This document shows positions 41,774 through 50,476 of a stretch of DNA of 64,000 bases, one piece after another. The notes beneath the pieces were generated by a model that was not told where the DNA came from, searched no databases, and worked only from the letters and a program-made list of their open reading frames with translations. The stretch comes from Streptomyces termitum. Its GTDB lineage: Bacteria; Actinomycetota; Actinomycetes; Streptomycetales; Streptomycetaceae. Made by a program: the position numbers and the translations under genes. The number at the start of each line of letters is the position of its first letter. Position 1 is the first letter of the stretch. The DNA lies in the NCBI RefSeq assembly GCF_014650175.1, contig NZ_BMUL01000001.1, positions 629,199 to 693,198 of the forward strand, read 5' to 3'.

Positions 41774-42733
41774 TCAGTCCACCGTCACGTAATCGGGGCC
41801 GGAGTAGTGGCCGGTGGCCATCTTCTGGCGCTGCATCAGCAGGTCGTTGAGCAGGCTGGAGGCGCCGAAGCGGAACCAGTGGTTGTCCAGCCAGTCGGCG
41901 CCCGCCGTCTCGTTGACCAGCACCAGGAACTTGATCGCTTCCTTGGTGTTGCGGATGCCGCCGGCCGGCTTGACGCCGATCTGGACGCCGGTCTGCGCGC
42001 GGAAGTCGCGCACCGCCTCCAGCATGAGCAGGGTGTTGGCCGGGGTGGCGTTGACCGCGACCTTGCCGGTCGAGGTCTTGATGAAGTCGGCGCCGGCCAT
42101 CATGCCGAGCCAGGAGGCGCGGCGGATGTTGTCGTACGTGGACAGCTCGCCGGTCTCGAAGATCACCTTGAGCCGGGCGCGGTCGCCGCACTCGGCCCTG
42201 ATGGCGGCGATCTGGTCGTGCACCTCCAGGTAGCGGCCGGCGAGGAAGGCGCCACGGTCGATGACCATGTCGATCTCGTCGGCGCCGGCGGCGATCGCGT
42301 CGGCGGTGTCGGCCAGCTTCACCGGGAGGGCGGCGCGGCCCGCCGGGAAGGCGGTGGCGACCGAGGCGACCTTGACGTCCGAGCCCGCGAGGGCGGCCTT
42401 GGCGGTGGCCACCATGTCGGGGTAGACGCAGACGGCGGCGGTCGTCGGGGTCGTGCGGTCGGTCGGGTCGGGGTGGACGGCCTTGGCGGCGAGGGCCCGG
42501 ACCTTGCCCGGGGTGTCCGCGCCTTCGAGCGTCGTCAGGTCGATCATGGAGATGGCCAGGTCGATGGCGTACGCCTTGGCCGTGGTCTTGATCGAGCGGG
42601 TGCCGAGGGACGCGGCGCGCGCCTCCAGGCCGACGGCGTCGACGCCGGGCAGCCCGTGGAGGAAGCGGCGCAACGTGCTCTCGGACGCGGTCACGTCGGC
42701 GAAAGCCGCTGCTGCGGTGGCAGTGGTGGGCAT
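41774..42733 (-). CDS. deoC: Deoxyribose-phosphate aldolase
   Basis: 319 residues from ATG 42733; about 50 residues longer than compact DeoC at the N-terminus. 'AVCVYPDMVATAKAAL', 'VASVATAFPAGRAALPVKLADTADAIAAGADEIDMVID' and 'MMAGADFIKTSTGKVAVNATP' (Schiff-base Lys in IKTSTG), then 'VGVKPAGGIRNTKEA' are diagnostic. It cleaves deoxyribose-5-phosphate to glyceraldehyde-3-phosphate and acetaldehyde. First gene of a three-gene unit with two aldehyde dehydrogenases. A perfect regulon palindrome lies 20 nt upstream of the start. Confidence 0.93.
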   Translation of the reverse strand: MPTTATAAAAFADVTASESTLRRFLHGLPGVDAVGLEARAASLGTRSIKTTAKAYAIDLAISMIDLTTLEGADTPGKVRALAAKAVHPDPTDRTTPTTAAVCVYPDMVATAKAALAGSDVKVASVATAFPAGRAALPVKLADTADAIAAGADEIDMVIDRGAFLAGRYLEVHDQIAAIRAECGDRARLKVIFETGELSTYDNIRRASWLGMMAGADFIKTSTGKVAVNATPANTLLMLEAVRDFRAQTGVQIGVKPAGGIRNTKEAIKFLVLVNETAGADWLDNHWFRFGASSLLNDLLMQRQKMATGHYSGPDYVTVD

Positions 42734-42752
42734 GGTCACCAGTCGAGCATAT

Positions 42753-42764
42753 CTACGCGCGTAG
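42753..42764 (-). promoter_or_regulatory. Perfect nucleoside-regulon operator of the deoC operon
   Basis: CTACGCGCGTAG, perfect 12-bp palindrome. On the minus strand a -10-like TATGCT (42751-42746) follows immediately, then the deoC ATG at 42733, so the operator lies just upstream of and next to the -10 box. Confidence 0.7.
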
Positions 42765-42842
42765 CGTCCTGTACAGGGGGCTGCCCGGGCGGGGACGGGG
42801 GAGGGCTTGGGAGGGCTGGGGGAGCAGGCGGAAGTGAGTCCT

Positions 42843-42858
42843 GTCACACGCCTGTGAC
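42843..42858 (+). promoter_or_regulatory. Candidate AfsQ1 box upstream of the 42996 gene
   Basis: GTCAC-N6-GTGAC fits GTnAC-N6-GTnAC, and 13 bases (ACACGCCTGTGAC) are identical to the box between afsQ1 and sigQ. It lies 138 nt before the start of the secreted protein gene at 42996 and also within the upstream region of the divergent deoC operon. Confidence 0.5.
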
Positions 42859-42995
42859 GTGAAGGGGAACACTCCGCGATGCAAGATCCGTAACGTTTCT
42901 TCTGCAGCCAGCCAGAACTCACCGGCCCCACCCGAACGAGATGTCAGCGGTATGCGGCTCTTCCCGTCCACCTGTCTGAAGCCACAGGAGTCGTC

Positions 42996-44216
42996 ATGCG
43001 CACCGCCCTTCGCACCGCCCTCGCCACCGCCTTCGTCGCGGGCGTCGTGCTCACCACCCCGGTCCTCACCGCAGGCGCCGCCTTCGCCGCCGACGGCCCG
43101 GCCGCCGCCGGCTCCGCCGAGGTGAGGCCGACCGCCGAGGCCGCCCCGGGCGCGGGGACCGCCGGTGAGGCCGCCCCGGGCACCGCCGGCGACGCGGCGA
43201 AGGGCACCCTCGTCCGCACCGAGACCCTCCTCGACGGCACCATCGCCAAGATCTACAAGGTCGGTCCGGCGCACCACCGCGCCGAGCTCTTCTCGCAGGG
43301 CGCCCCGGCCGGTGTCCTCGACGCGGTCACCCGCCCGGTCGCCGGCAACGACAACGGCACGTTCTTCGTCCTCTTCGAGGACGGCCGCACCTTCAACTGG
43401 GACCGCAACTACCTCCCCGGCGCCCGGCCCGGCACCTACCGGCTCGCCGACGGCACCCTCCTGGAGCTCGCCCGCAAGGACGGCCGCTACGGCCTCCAGA
43501 AGATCGAGGACGGCAAGGGCCGCGGCTTCACCTACCTCAACGGGCTCCGCCAGGTCTGGCAGTACGGCAAGGCGGTCGTCGTCCTGGAGCACGACGGCGG
43601 TTTCGCCGCCTACATCGAGGGCTCGGCGAAGCAGGCCGCCCCGCGGCCCGTCGAGAAGCCGGCCCCCGCCCCGGCCCCGGAGCGCACTCCGGGCCCCGTC
43701 GTCACCGTCGGCGCGTGCACCGTCCGGCAGGTCGTCCCCTCCGGCTTCCCTGGCTGGAAGGTCACGCTCACCAACGATCTCGCCAAGGGGCCGAAGGCCG
43801 TCCTCACGGACGACAAGGGCGAGGTCCGGGGCAGCGTGGACCGCGCGCACCCCACCGGCGGCCAGGGCGGCCTCACGATCAAGGGCGCGGACACCGCCGC
43901 CCCGCGGTTCGGCCAGCGCACCCAGGGCGGCGACATGCCGTTCTCCTGGACCGACTTCCCGAAGCTCCCCAAGGGCTGTGCCAAGGACTCCGCCGCGCCC
44001 GCCCCGGCGCCCTCCGCCACCACCGGCACGGGCACCGGAACCCAGGGCGGCCAGACCTCCGTCGTTCCCCGGGGCGGCGTCGCCGCCGGTGCCGAGTTCG
44101 CTCCCGAGGGCGGCTCCACCACCCTGGTCGCCACCGGGGCGGGCGCCGCCGTGCTGGCCGCCGCGGGGCTCGGCCTGGTCTCCCTGCGCCGCCGCACCGC
44201 CGCCGCGCGCGGCTGA
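42996..44216 (+). CDS. Secreted protein with C-terminal LVATG-type wall-anchor signal
   Basis: 406 residues, ATG 42996 with CAGGAG upstream. Signal peptide (1-32, 'LTAGAAFAAD'), an Ala-rich linker, then a domain of about 130 residues ('FVLFEDGRTFNWDRNYLPGARPGTYRLADGTLLELARKDG'), a Pro/Ala stalk, and a second domain with two Cys ('VGACTVRQVVPSGFPGWKVTL' and 'KGCAKDS'). The C-terminus reads 'TTLVATGAGAAVLAAAGLGLV' then 'SLRRRTAAARG', i.e. a sorting-signal layout with LVATG in place of LPxTG/LAxTG. The next gene is a sortase. Domain functions not recognised. Confidence 0.7.
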   Translation: MRTALRTALATAFVAGVVLTTPVLTAGAAFAADGPAAAGSAEVRPTAEAAPGAGTAGEAAPGTAGDAAKGTLVRTETLLDGTIAKIYKVGPAHHRAELFSQGAPAGVLDAVTRPVAGNDNGTFFVLFEDGRTFNWDRNYLPGARPGTYRLADGTLLELARKDGRYGLQKIEDGKGRGFTYLNGLRQVWQYGKAVVVLEHDGGFAAYIEGSAKQAAPRPVEKPAPAPAPERTPGPVVTVGACTVRQVVPSGFPGWKVTLTNDLAKGPKAVLTDDKGEVRGSVDRAHPTGGQGGLTIKGADTAAPRFGQRTQGGDMPFSWTDFPKLPKGCAKDSAAPAPAPSATTGTGTGTQGGQTSVVPRGGVAAGAEFAPEGGSTTLVATGAGAAVLAAAGLGLVSLRRRTAAARG

Positions 44217-44373
44217 CGCCCCGGTCCGCGCCCGGCGGGAAACCCTGACGTCCCGCCGGGCCGGACCGGCCTCCGCTCCGCGCCCACGACCCGAGCCAGG
44301 AGCACCGACCCGCCCCGGGCCGGCCGCCGCACCCCGTGCGACGGCCGGCCGCACCCGTACCCGGAGCCGTCCT

Positions 44374-45045
44374 GTGTCCCGTCCCCGCGTCCCCGCCCCG
44401 GACCCCTCCCGCACGAGCGCCGCCCCGGCCCGGCGCCGGGCCGCCGCCCCCCTCGTCGTCCTCGCCGCGCTGGCCGTCCTCACCGGCTGTTCCGCCGCCG
44501 CCGGGCCCGCCGCCGGGCCGCCCGCCCGGATCACCCCGACGGCCGCCCCGGCGCCGTCCGGGGCCCCGCGGGTGGAGCCGCTCGCCCGGTCGCTGCCCGT
44601 GCGGGTGGGCCTGCCCTCCGCCGGGGTGGACGCCCGGGGAATCCTGGAGCTGGGGCTGAACGCGGACGGGACCGTCGAGGTGCCGTCCGTCGAGCAGGCC
44701 GACCGGATCGGCTGGTACGAGAACGGCGTCACCCCCGGCGAGACCGGCCCCGCCGTCCTCATCGGCCACTTCGACACCGCGCGCGGACCGGCCGTCCTCA
44801 AGGACGTCGCCCGGGTCCGGACCGGCGACCGGATCACCGTGACCCGCGCCGACGGCTCCGCCGCCGTCTTCCGCGTCCGCGAGCTGGAGCAGGTCGACAA
44901 GGACGCCTTCCCGACGGAGAAGGTCTACGGCGACACCCGCCGCCCCGAGCTGCGGGTGATCACCTGTGGGGGTGCGCTCGTCGACGGGCACCGGCCGGAC
45001 AACGTCATCCTGTACGCGGACCTGGTCGCCACCCGGCCCGCCTGA
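44374..45045 (+). CDS. Class F sortase with lipoprotein-like signal
   Basis: 223 residues from GTG 44374 with CCGGAG upstream. A hydrophobic segment ends 'VLAALAVLTGCSA', a good lipobox. The sortase domain contains 'AVLIGHFDTARGPAVLKDV' (catalytic His), 'ELRVITCGGALVDGHRPDNVIL' (catalytic Cys, then Arg) and is typical of compact actinobacterial class F enzymes. The upstream secreted protein with an LVATG-type tail is the obvious substrate candidate. All three triad residues are present, in contrast to the homologue at 55467-56339. Confidence 0.82.
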   Translation: MSRPRVPAPDPSRTSAAPARRRAAAPLVVLAALAVLTGCSAAAGPAAGPPARITPTAAPAPSGAPRVEPLARSLPVRVGLPSAGVDARGILELGLNADGTVEVPSVEQADRIGWYENGVTPGETGPAVLIGHFDTARGPAVLKDVARVRTGDRITVTRADGSAAVFRVRELEQVDKDAFPTEKVYGDTRRPELRVITCGGALVDGHRPDNVILYADLVATRPA

Positions 45046-45092
45046 GCGGGCCGCTCGACCCCGGTCCGGGCTCCTGAGGCACAATCGGCGGC

Positions 45093-45776
45093 ATGACGAC
45101 CCCCGAGCCGACCCCCGAGCCGCGCCCCGAGACGGATTCCGGGCCGACCTCCGGGCCGACCCCCGAGCCGGCCTCCGCCGACCGCGTCTTCCGCTCCTCC
45201 TTCGGGATCGCGGGAGGCGTCTTCCTGCTGCTCCTGGCGGGCGTCTTCACGGGCGACGCGGTGCTGCGCGGCGAGGGCCGGACGCCCTGGCTGGCGCTGG
45301 CCGGGCTGATCATCGCGGTGCCGATGGTCATCGCGCTCACCCTGCGGCCCGTCGTCCGCGCCAACGAGGACCGGCTCCGCATCCGCAACCCCTTCCGCAC
45401 GATCGAGCTGCCCTGGTCCTCGGTCGCCGACCTCCGGGCCGGCTACTCCAGCGAGGTCTTCACGCACGCCGGCGCCACCTACCAGCTGTGGTCCGTGCCG
45501 GTCTCGCTGCGGCAGCGGAAGAAGGCCGCCCGCAAGGCGATGCGCGCCGCCCAGGACGACCCGCACGGCCGCACCTCGGTCACCGCCGACGTGCGGGACA
45601 GCGCCTCCCGCACCGCGCCCAGCGACCAGGTCGTGGCCGACCTGCGGGAGATGGCCGAGCGGTACGCCGGCCGGCCCGGCGCCCAGGGCGAGCCGCAGGT
45701 CCGCTGGGCGTACGAGCTCCTCGCCCCGGCCGCCGCCGGACTGCTCCTCCTGGTGATCCTGCTCGCCACCGGCTGA
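45093..45776 (+). CDS. PH-domain membrane protein
   Basis: 227 residues. A Pro/Glu/Thr-rich N-terminus (1-28) precedes two helices ('SFGIAGGVFLLLLAGVFTGDAVL', 'WLALAGLIIAVPMVIALTLRPVV'), a bacterial PH-like domain ('VRANEDRLRIRNPFRTIELPWSSVADLRAGYSSEVFTHAG') and a C-terminal helix ('LLAPAAAGLLLLVILLATG'). Such proteins are common in Streptomyces and their roles are mostly unknown. It follows the sortase gene by 47 nt on the same strand, possibly co-transcribed. Confidence 0.78.
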   Translation: MTTPEPTPEPRPETDSGPTSGPTPEPASADRVFRSSFGIAGGVFLLLLAGVFTGDAVLRGEGRTPWLALAGLIIAVPMVIALTLRPVVRANEDRLRIRNPFRTIELPWSSVADLRAGYSSEVFTHAGATYQLWSVPVSLRQRKKAARKAMRAAQDDPHGRTSVTADVRDSASRTAPSDQVVADLREMAERYAGRPGAQGEPQVRWAYELLAPAAAGLLLLVILLATG

Positions 45777-45916
45777 GCCGGTACGCCGCCCGCCCGCCCC
45801 GCCGGTGTCCTAGGGGCAACGGCGGGGTGAAGCATGCCTCCCGCAGATGGTTTAGCGCCCAACGATCCCGGCGGCGTCAATAGATTGCCCGTGCCGAGAC
45901 TGTGGGGGTGGGGGCG

Positions 45917-46288
45917 ATGACCAAGGGCACCGGTGTGTCCGGGACGCGTTGTCTGGTCGACATCGGATCCGACGGACGGTACGGGTGGCGGATCGTCGCC
46001 CAGAACGGGCGGGTGGTGGCGCGGTCGGGGCAGTGGTCCGCCGACCACGCCGCCTGCCGGGCCGCCTTCGCCGCGCTCTGCGCCGGCCACGCGGAACTGG
46101 GCGGCGGGGTGCAGCACACCCCCGCCGGCACCGGCTGGATCTGGCTGCTGCGCGACGCCCAGGGCCGTACCGTCGCGCTCTCCGGGAGGGCGTACGAGCG
46201 CCACTCCACCTGCCGCTCCGCCTACGACCGCTTCCGCGCCCTGCTGGTCGCGGAAGCCCCGGGGTGGCTCTCGACCGCCTTATGGTGA
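45917..46288 (+). CDS. Small protein with two YegP-like (DUF1508) repeats
   Basis: 123 residues from ATG 45917 with a G-rich ribosome site; GTG 45902 is possible. Two similar halves are visible: 'YGWRIVAQNGRVVARSGQWSADHAACRAAFAAL' and 'WIWLLRDAQGRTVALSGRAYERHSTCRSAYDRF', each with the W-R/L-x-A-x-N/Q-G-x-x-V-A-x-S pattern of YegP/DUF1508 beta-hairpin domains. Cytoplasmic by sequence. Function unknown. A TAGATT -10 candidate lies about 25-30 nt upstream. Confidence 0.6.
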   Translation: MTKGTGVSGTRCLVDIGSDGRYGWRIVAQNGRVVARSGQWSADHAACRAAFAALCAGHAELGGGVQHTPAGTGWIWLLRDAQGRTVALSGRAYERHSTCRSAYDRFRALLVAEAPGWLSTALW

Positions 46289-46315
46289 ACGGACGTTGCC
46301 CCGCGGGCGCCCCTC

Positions 46316-46360
46316 GTTCACGTCTCGTGGCGCACATGTCAACCGGGCCGGGCTTACGTC
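46316..46360 (+). promoter_or_regulatory. Promoter of the Pst-like operon with weak PHO-box-like direct repeats
   Basis: Three 11-nt units starting GT lie end to end at 46316, 46327 and 46338; the first (GTTCACGTCTC) and third (GTCAACCGGGC) resemble the PhoP unit GTTCACC-type, the middle one does not. A -10-like TTACGT (46354-46359) follows, 7 nt before the GTG at 46367, implying a leaderless mRNA. PhoP control is only suggested. Confidence 0.35.
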
Positions 46361-46366
46361 CTTACC

Positions 46367-47410
46367 GTGACGACCGACACGACCGACGCGACCGCGCCGC
46401 ACGAGGCCGCCGACCCGCGGCCCGACCGCCCGACCGACGTGCCGCGCCGGCTGCGCGCCGACCCCGGCCCCGCCGACCGGGTCTTCCGGGGCGTCGCCCG
46501 CACCGGCGGCGGCCTGGTCCTCGCCGTGATGCTCCTGGTCGGCGGCTTCCTCCTGCGTCGCGCCTGGCAGGCGCTCGACCGGGCCGGCGGCTCCTTCCTC
46601 ACCACCGAGGGCTGGGAGCCCGACGCCGGGCGGTTCGGCATCGCCGCGGTCCTCCTCGGGACCGTCCTCATCGCCCTCGTCGCGATCGTCGTCGCCGTGC
46701 CGCTCGCCACCGGGGCCGCGCTCTACATCTCCGAGTACGCCCCGCCCCGGCTGCGCCGCACCCTGGTCTCCACCGTCGACCTGATGGCCGCCGTGCCCTC
46801 CGTCGTCTACGGGCTGTGGGGGGTGTTCTGGCTGGAGGAATCGATTCTGCCGATCGCCCGCTGGATCTCCGCGTACTTCGGCTGGATCCCCTTCCTCCGC
46901 GTCGACGGCGCCGACCCGGACGACCCGCTCGCCCCGCCCACCGTCTACACCTCCTCCACCTTCGTCGCCGGCCTCGTTGTCGCCATGATGGTCGCCCCGA
47001 TCATCTGCTCGATCATGCGCGAGGTCTTCTCCCAGGCCCCGGCCGGCGAACGCGAGGGCGCCTACGCCCTCGGCGCCACCCGCTGGGGCATGATCCGCTC
47101 CGTCGTCCTGCCCTTCGGCAAGGGCGGCATGATCGGCGGCACCATGCTCGGCCTCGGCCGCGCCCTCGGCGAGACCATCGCCGTCTACATGGTCATCTCG
47201 CAGGTCTTCACGATCCAGTGGCACGTGCTCCAGACCGGCACCAGCTCGGTCTCCTCGCTCATCGCCCTGCGCTACGGAGAGGCCACCGAGTTCGGCATGT
47301 CCGCCCTGATGGCGGCCGGCTTCGCCCTCTTCGTCATGACCCTGATCGTCAACTTCGCCGCCTCGTCCATCGTCGCCCGCAGCCGCTCCGGCGCCACCAG
47401 CGACGCGTGA
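46367..47410 (+). CDS. pstC: PstC-like phosphate-type ABC permease
   Basis: 347 residues. After an acidic/Pro-rich N-terminus of about 40 residues come six membrane helices. 'GAALYISEYAPPRLRRTLVSTVDLMAAVPSVVYGLWGV' and the EAA-like loop 'REGAYALGATRWGMIRSVVLPFGKGGMIGGTMLGLGRALGETIAVYMV' are characteristic of PstC. The family is clear; because the surrounding genes differ from a classical pstSCAB operon this is probably a paralogue of the housekeeping PstC, and its ligand may not be phosphate. First gene of the eight-gene unit 46367-57201. Confidence 0.82.
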   Translation: MTTDTTDATAPHEAADPRPDRPTDVPRRLRADPGPADRVFRGVARTGGGLVLAVMLLVGGFLLRRAWQALDRAGGSFLTTEGWEPDAGRFGIAAVLLGTVLIALVAIVVAVPLATGAALYISEYAPPRLRRTLVSTVDLMAAVPSVVYGLWGVFWLEESILPIARWISAYFGWIPFLRVDGADPDDPLAPPTVYTSSTFVAGLVVAMMVAPIICSIMREVFSQAPAGEREGAYALGATRWGMIRSVVLPFGKGGMIGGTMLGLGRALGETIAVYMVISQVFTIQWHVLQTGTSSVSSLIALRYGEATEFGMSALMAAGFALFVMTLIVNFAASSIVARSRSGATSDA

Positions 47411-47486
47411 CCCGGCCGCCCGCGCCCCGGGCGCCGCGCCTCCCGAGCTTCCCGCACTCCCGTACTCCCGAGGGGGACCCGTACCG

Positions 47487-48710
47487 ATGACCACCGCCCC
47501 GGAGCGGCCCCGGCTCCGCCCGCCCGCCGCGGGCCCCGGACCCGCCGGACCCGAACGGCGCCGCACCACCGGCGGCACCCGCGCCACCGACGTCTACGCC
47601 CTCCTCGGCGCCGCCGCGGCCGCCCTCGCCCTGACCTGGCTCCTCTTCGCCCGGCTGCTGCCGTTCAGCGGCACGGTCGGCTTCGTCCTCGTCGCGTACC
47701 TGCTCTTCCTCGGCCTCTACGCGCTCCTCGTCTCCTTCGACGAGGACGCGCCGGCCGTCCGCGACCGGGTCGCCGGGGTCGTCGTCCGCAGCCTCGGCCT
47801 CGTCCTCCTCGCCGTCCTCGTCTTCGTCGTCGCCTTCACCCTCTGGGAGGGCCGCCGGGCCCTCGTCCACCTCAACTTCTTCACCCAGGACATGAGCCTC
47901 GCCGGACCGCTCGAACCGCTCGACGTCGGCGGCGTCCTGCACGCCGTCGTCGGCACCCTCGAACAGGTCGGCATCGCGCTCCTCCTCACCGTCCCCGCCG
48001 GCATCGTCTGCGCCGTCTTCCTCAACGAGGTCCCCGGCCCCTTCGCCCGCCTGGTTCGCACCGTCGTCGAGGCCATGACCGCGCTGCCGTCGATCGTCGC
48101 GGGCCTCTTCGTCTACGCCACCGTCATCCTGGCCCTCGGCACGGAGCGCTCCGGCCTCGCCGCCGCCCTCGCCCTCTCCGTGATGATGCTGCCGATCATC
48201 ATCCGGGCCTCCGACGTCGTCATCCGGCTGGTCCCCGGCACCCTGCGCGAAGCCTCGTACGCCATGGGCGCCTCCCGCTGGCGGACCGTCTGGCACGTCG
48301 TCCTGCCCACCGCCCGCTCCGGCCTCACCACCGCCGTCATCCTCGGCACCGCGCGCGGCGTCGGCGAGACCTCGCCCGTGCTGCTCACCGCGGGCTTCAC
48401 CGCCGAACTGAACGCGCTGCCCACCTCCGGCGCCCAGGTCTCCCTGCCGCTCGCCACCTTCGAGCTGGTCAAGTCGCCCGAACCGAACATGATCGCCCGC
48501 GGCTTCGGCACCGCCGCCGTGCTGATGCTGCTCGTCCTCCTGCTGTTCGTGCTCGCCCGGATCGCCGGCGGACGCGGCCCCGGACAGCTCACCCGGCGAC
48601 AGGAGCGCCGCCGGGCGGCCGCCTCCCGCGAGGATGCCGCCCGCTTCGCGCCCGCCGCCCGCCGCCCCGCCCCGCACGCCCAGCCCGCACCTCCGAGGAG
48701 CACGCCGTGA
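47487..48710 (+). CDS. pstA: PstA-like phosphate-type ABC permease (long form)
   Basis: 407 residues, about 100 more than usual PstA because of an N-terminal extension with an extra helix pair ('YALLGAAAAALALTWLLFARL', 'GTVGFVLVAYLLFLGLYALLV') and a basic, Pro-rich C-terminal tail. The PstA core is intact: 'AGIVCAVFLNEVPGPFARLVRTVVEAMTALPSIVAGLFVYA' and 'LREASYAMGASRWRTVWHVVLPTARSGLTTAVILGTARGVGETSPVLLTAGF'. Pairs with the PstC-like protein. The stop overlaps the GTG of the first binding-protein gene (GTGA). Confidence 0.82.
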   Translation: MTTAPERPRLRPPAAGPGPAGPERRRTTGGTRATDVYALLGAAAAALALTWLLFARLLPFSGTVGFVLVAYLLFLGLYALLVSFDEDAPAVRDRVAGVVVRSLGLVLLAVLVFVVAFTLWEGRRALVHLNFFTQDMSLAGPLEPLDVGGVLHAVVGTLEQVGIALLLTVPAGIVCAVFLNEVPGPFARLVRTVVEAMTALPSIVAGLFVYATVILALGTERSGLAAALALSVMMLPIIIRASDVVIRLVPGTLREASYAMGASRWRTVWHVVLPTARSGLTTAVILGTARGVGETSPVLLTAGFTAELNALPTSGAQVSLPLATFELVKSPEPNMIARGFGTAAVLMLLVLLLFVLARIAGGRGPGQLTRRQERRRAAASREDAARFAPAARRPAPHAQPAPPRSTP

Positions 48711-50476
48711 GAACGCCGCCCGTCCCGCTCGCCCGGACCCTGCTGGGGACGGCCGCAGTGCTCGCCGCGCTGCTCGCCCTCCTCGCGGGCCCGCCCGCCG
48801 CCCAGGCGGCCGGCTACACCAAGATCACCGGCTCGGGCTCCACCTGGAGCTCCAACGCCGTCGAGCAGTGGCGCCGCAACATCGGCGCCAACACCGGCCT
48901 CACCGTCAACTTCAACGCCAACGGCTCCTCCCAGGGCCGCGAGCAGTTCAAGAACGGCACCGTCGACTTCGCCGTCTCCGAGATCCCCTACGGGCTCACC
49001 GACGGCGGCGCCACCGACGTGCCCCCGCGCCGCGGCTACGCCTACATGCCGATCGTCGCCGGCGGCACCGCCTTCATGTACAACCTCCGCATCGGCGGCC
49101 GCCAGGTCACCAACCTGCGCCTCTCCGGACCCGTCCTCGCCGGGATCTTCACCGGCCGGCTGACCATGTGGAACGCCCCCGAGATCAAGGCCGACAACCC
49201 CGGCCTCGTGCTGCCCGCCCGCCGGATCGTGCCCGTCGTCCGCTCCGACGGCTCGGGCACCACCGCCCAGTTCACCACCTGGCTCGCCAAGGAGCACGGC
49301 GGAGCCTGGGACGACTACTGCCGCCGGGCCGGCCGCTCCACCCCCTGCGGGATGACCTCGTACTTCCCCGTCGTCCCCGGCGCCACCACCGTCGCCAAGT
49401 CCGGCTCCCTCGGCGTCTCCGCGCACGTCCGCCAGCCGCAGGGCGAGGGCGCCATCACCTACGTCGAGTACTCGTACGCGGTCAACGCCCACTTCCCGGT
49501 CGTCAAGGTCCTCAACGCCTCCGGCCACTACGTCGAACCCACCGCCCAGGCCGTCGCCGTCGCCCTCCTGGAGGCCCGGATCGACCAGGACCGGTCCTCG
49601 CCCGACTACCTCACCCAGATCCTCGACGGCGTCTACCGCTCCCGCGACTCCCGCGCCTACCCGCTCTCCAGCTACAGCTACATGGTCGTCCCCACCTCGG
49701 AGACCGCCCCGCACACCGCCGACAAGGGCCGCTCGCTCGGCACCTTCGCCCGCTACTTCCTCTGCGAGGGCCAGCAGCAGGCCGAGGAACTCGGCTACTC
49801 GCCGCTGCCGAAGAACCTCGTCCAGGCAGGCTTCGAGCAGGTCCGCCGCATCCCCGGCGCGCCCGCGGGCGCCGTCGACCTCGCCTCCTGCCGCAACCCC
49901 ACCTTCTCCGCCGACGGCACCAACACCCTCGCCAGGAACGCCCCCCGGCCCAAGCCCTGCGACAAGCGCGGCCCGACGCAGTGCGCCGACGGCACCGGCG
50001 GCGCCCGGGGCACCGCCACCCCGGTCTCCTCCGGCGGCGGTACGGCCTCCGGCGGCACGACCGGCACCACCGGGGGCACCGGCACCGGCGGCACGACCGG
50101 CGGCGGGAGCCGGGGCACGGCCACCGGCGGCACCGGCGGCGGTACGGGCCCGGCCGCGTCCGGCGGCACCGGCGGCGCCCCCGGCACCACCGGAGGCGCC
50201 GACACCACCGGCGCGCCCGCCGGGGCCGTCGACCCCGACACCGGCGACGTCATCGCGGCCGGCGGCGCCGGGGGAGCGGCGGGCGGCGACGCCGGGGGCT
50301 ACGGGGCGGACACCGTCACCGGCACCCCCGTCACCCTCGCCGCCGACACCGGCGCCGGACTGCGCGGCCTCCTCATGGTCCTCTCCGCCGTCCTCCTGCT
50401 CGCCACCGTCATCGCCCCGCCGCTCGTCGGCCGCGCGCTGACCGCCCGCGCCGCACGCCGGGGGGACGACCGATGA
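48707..50476 (+). CDS. PstS-like binding protein 1, membrane-anchored through a Gly/Thr stalk
   Basis: 589 residues. Signal peptide 1-34 ('AGPPAAQAAGY'), then a PstS-type domain (about 35-400): 'ITGSGSTWSSNAVEQWRRN', 'NGSSQGREQFKNGTVDFAVSEIPYG', 'LAGIFTGRLTMWNAPEIKADNPGLVLP' and 'VVRSDGSGTTAQFTTWL', the last being the phosphate-loop motif. The usual 'SD' after DFxx reads 'SE'. A Gly/Thr-rich stalk (about 430-545) leads to a C-terminal helix ('GLLMVLSAVLLLATVIAPPLVG') and basic tail. So it is tethered by a C-terminal helix, not by a lipid. Overlaps both neighbours by 4 nt. Confidence 0.78.
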   Translation: MRTPPVPLARTLLGTAAVLAALLALLAGPPAAQAAGYTKITGSGSTWSSNAVEQWRRNIGANTGLTVNFNANGSSQGREQFKNGTVDFAVSEIPYGLTDGGATDVPPRRGYAYMPIVAGGTAFMYNLRIGGRQVTNLRLSGPVLAGIFTGRLTMWNAPEIKADNPGLVLPARRIVPVVRSDGSGTTAQFTTWLAKEHGGAWDDYCRRAGRSTPCGMTSYFPVVPGATTVAKSGSLGVSAHVRQPQGEGAITYVEYSYAVNAHFPVVKVLNASGHYVEPTAQAVAVALLEARIDQDRSSPDYLTQILDGVYRSRDSRAYPLSSYSYMVVPTSETAPHTADKGRSLGTFARYFLCEGQQQAEELGYSPLPKNLVQAGFEQVRRIPGAPAGAVDLASCRNPTFSADGTNTLARNAPRPKPCDKRGPTQCADGTGGARGTATPVSSGGGTASGGTTGTTGGTGTGGTTGGGSRGTATGGTGGGTGPAASGGTGGAPGTTGGADTTGAPAGAVDPDTGDVIAAGGAGGAAGGDAGGYGADTVTGTPVTLAADTGAGLRGLLMVLSAVLLLATVIAPPLVGRALTARAARRGDDR

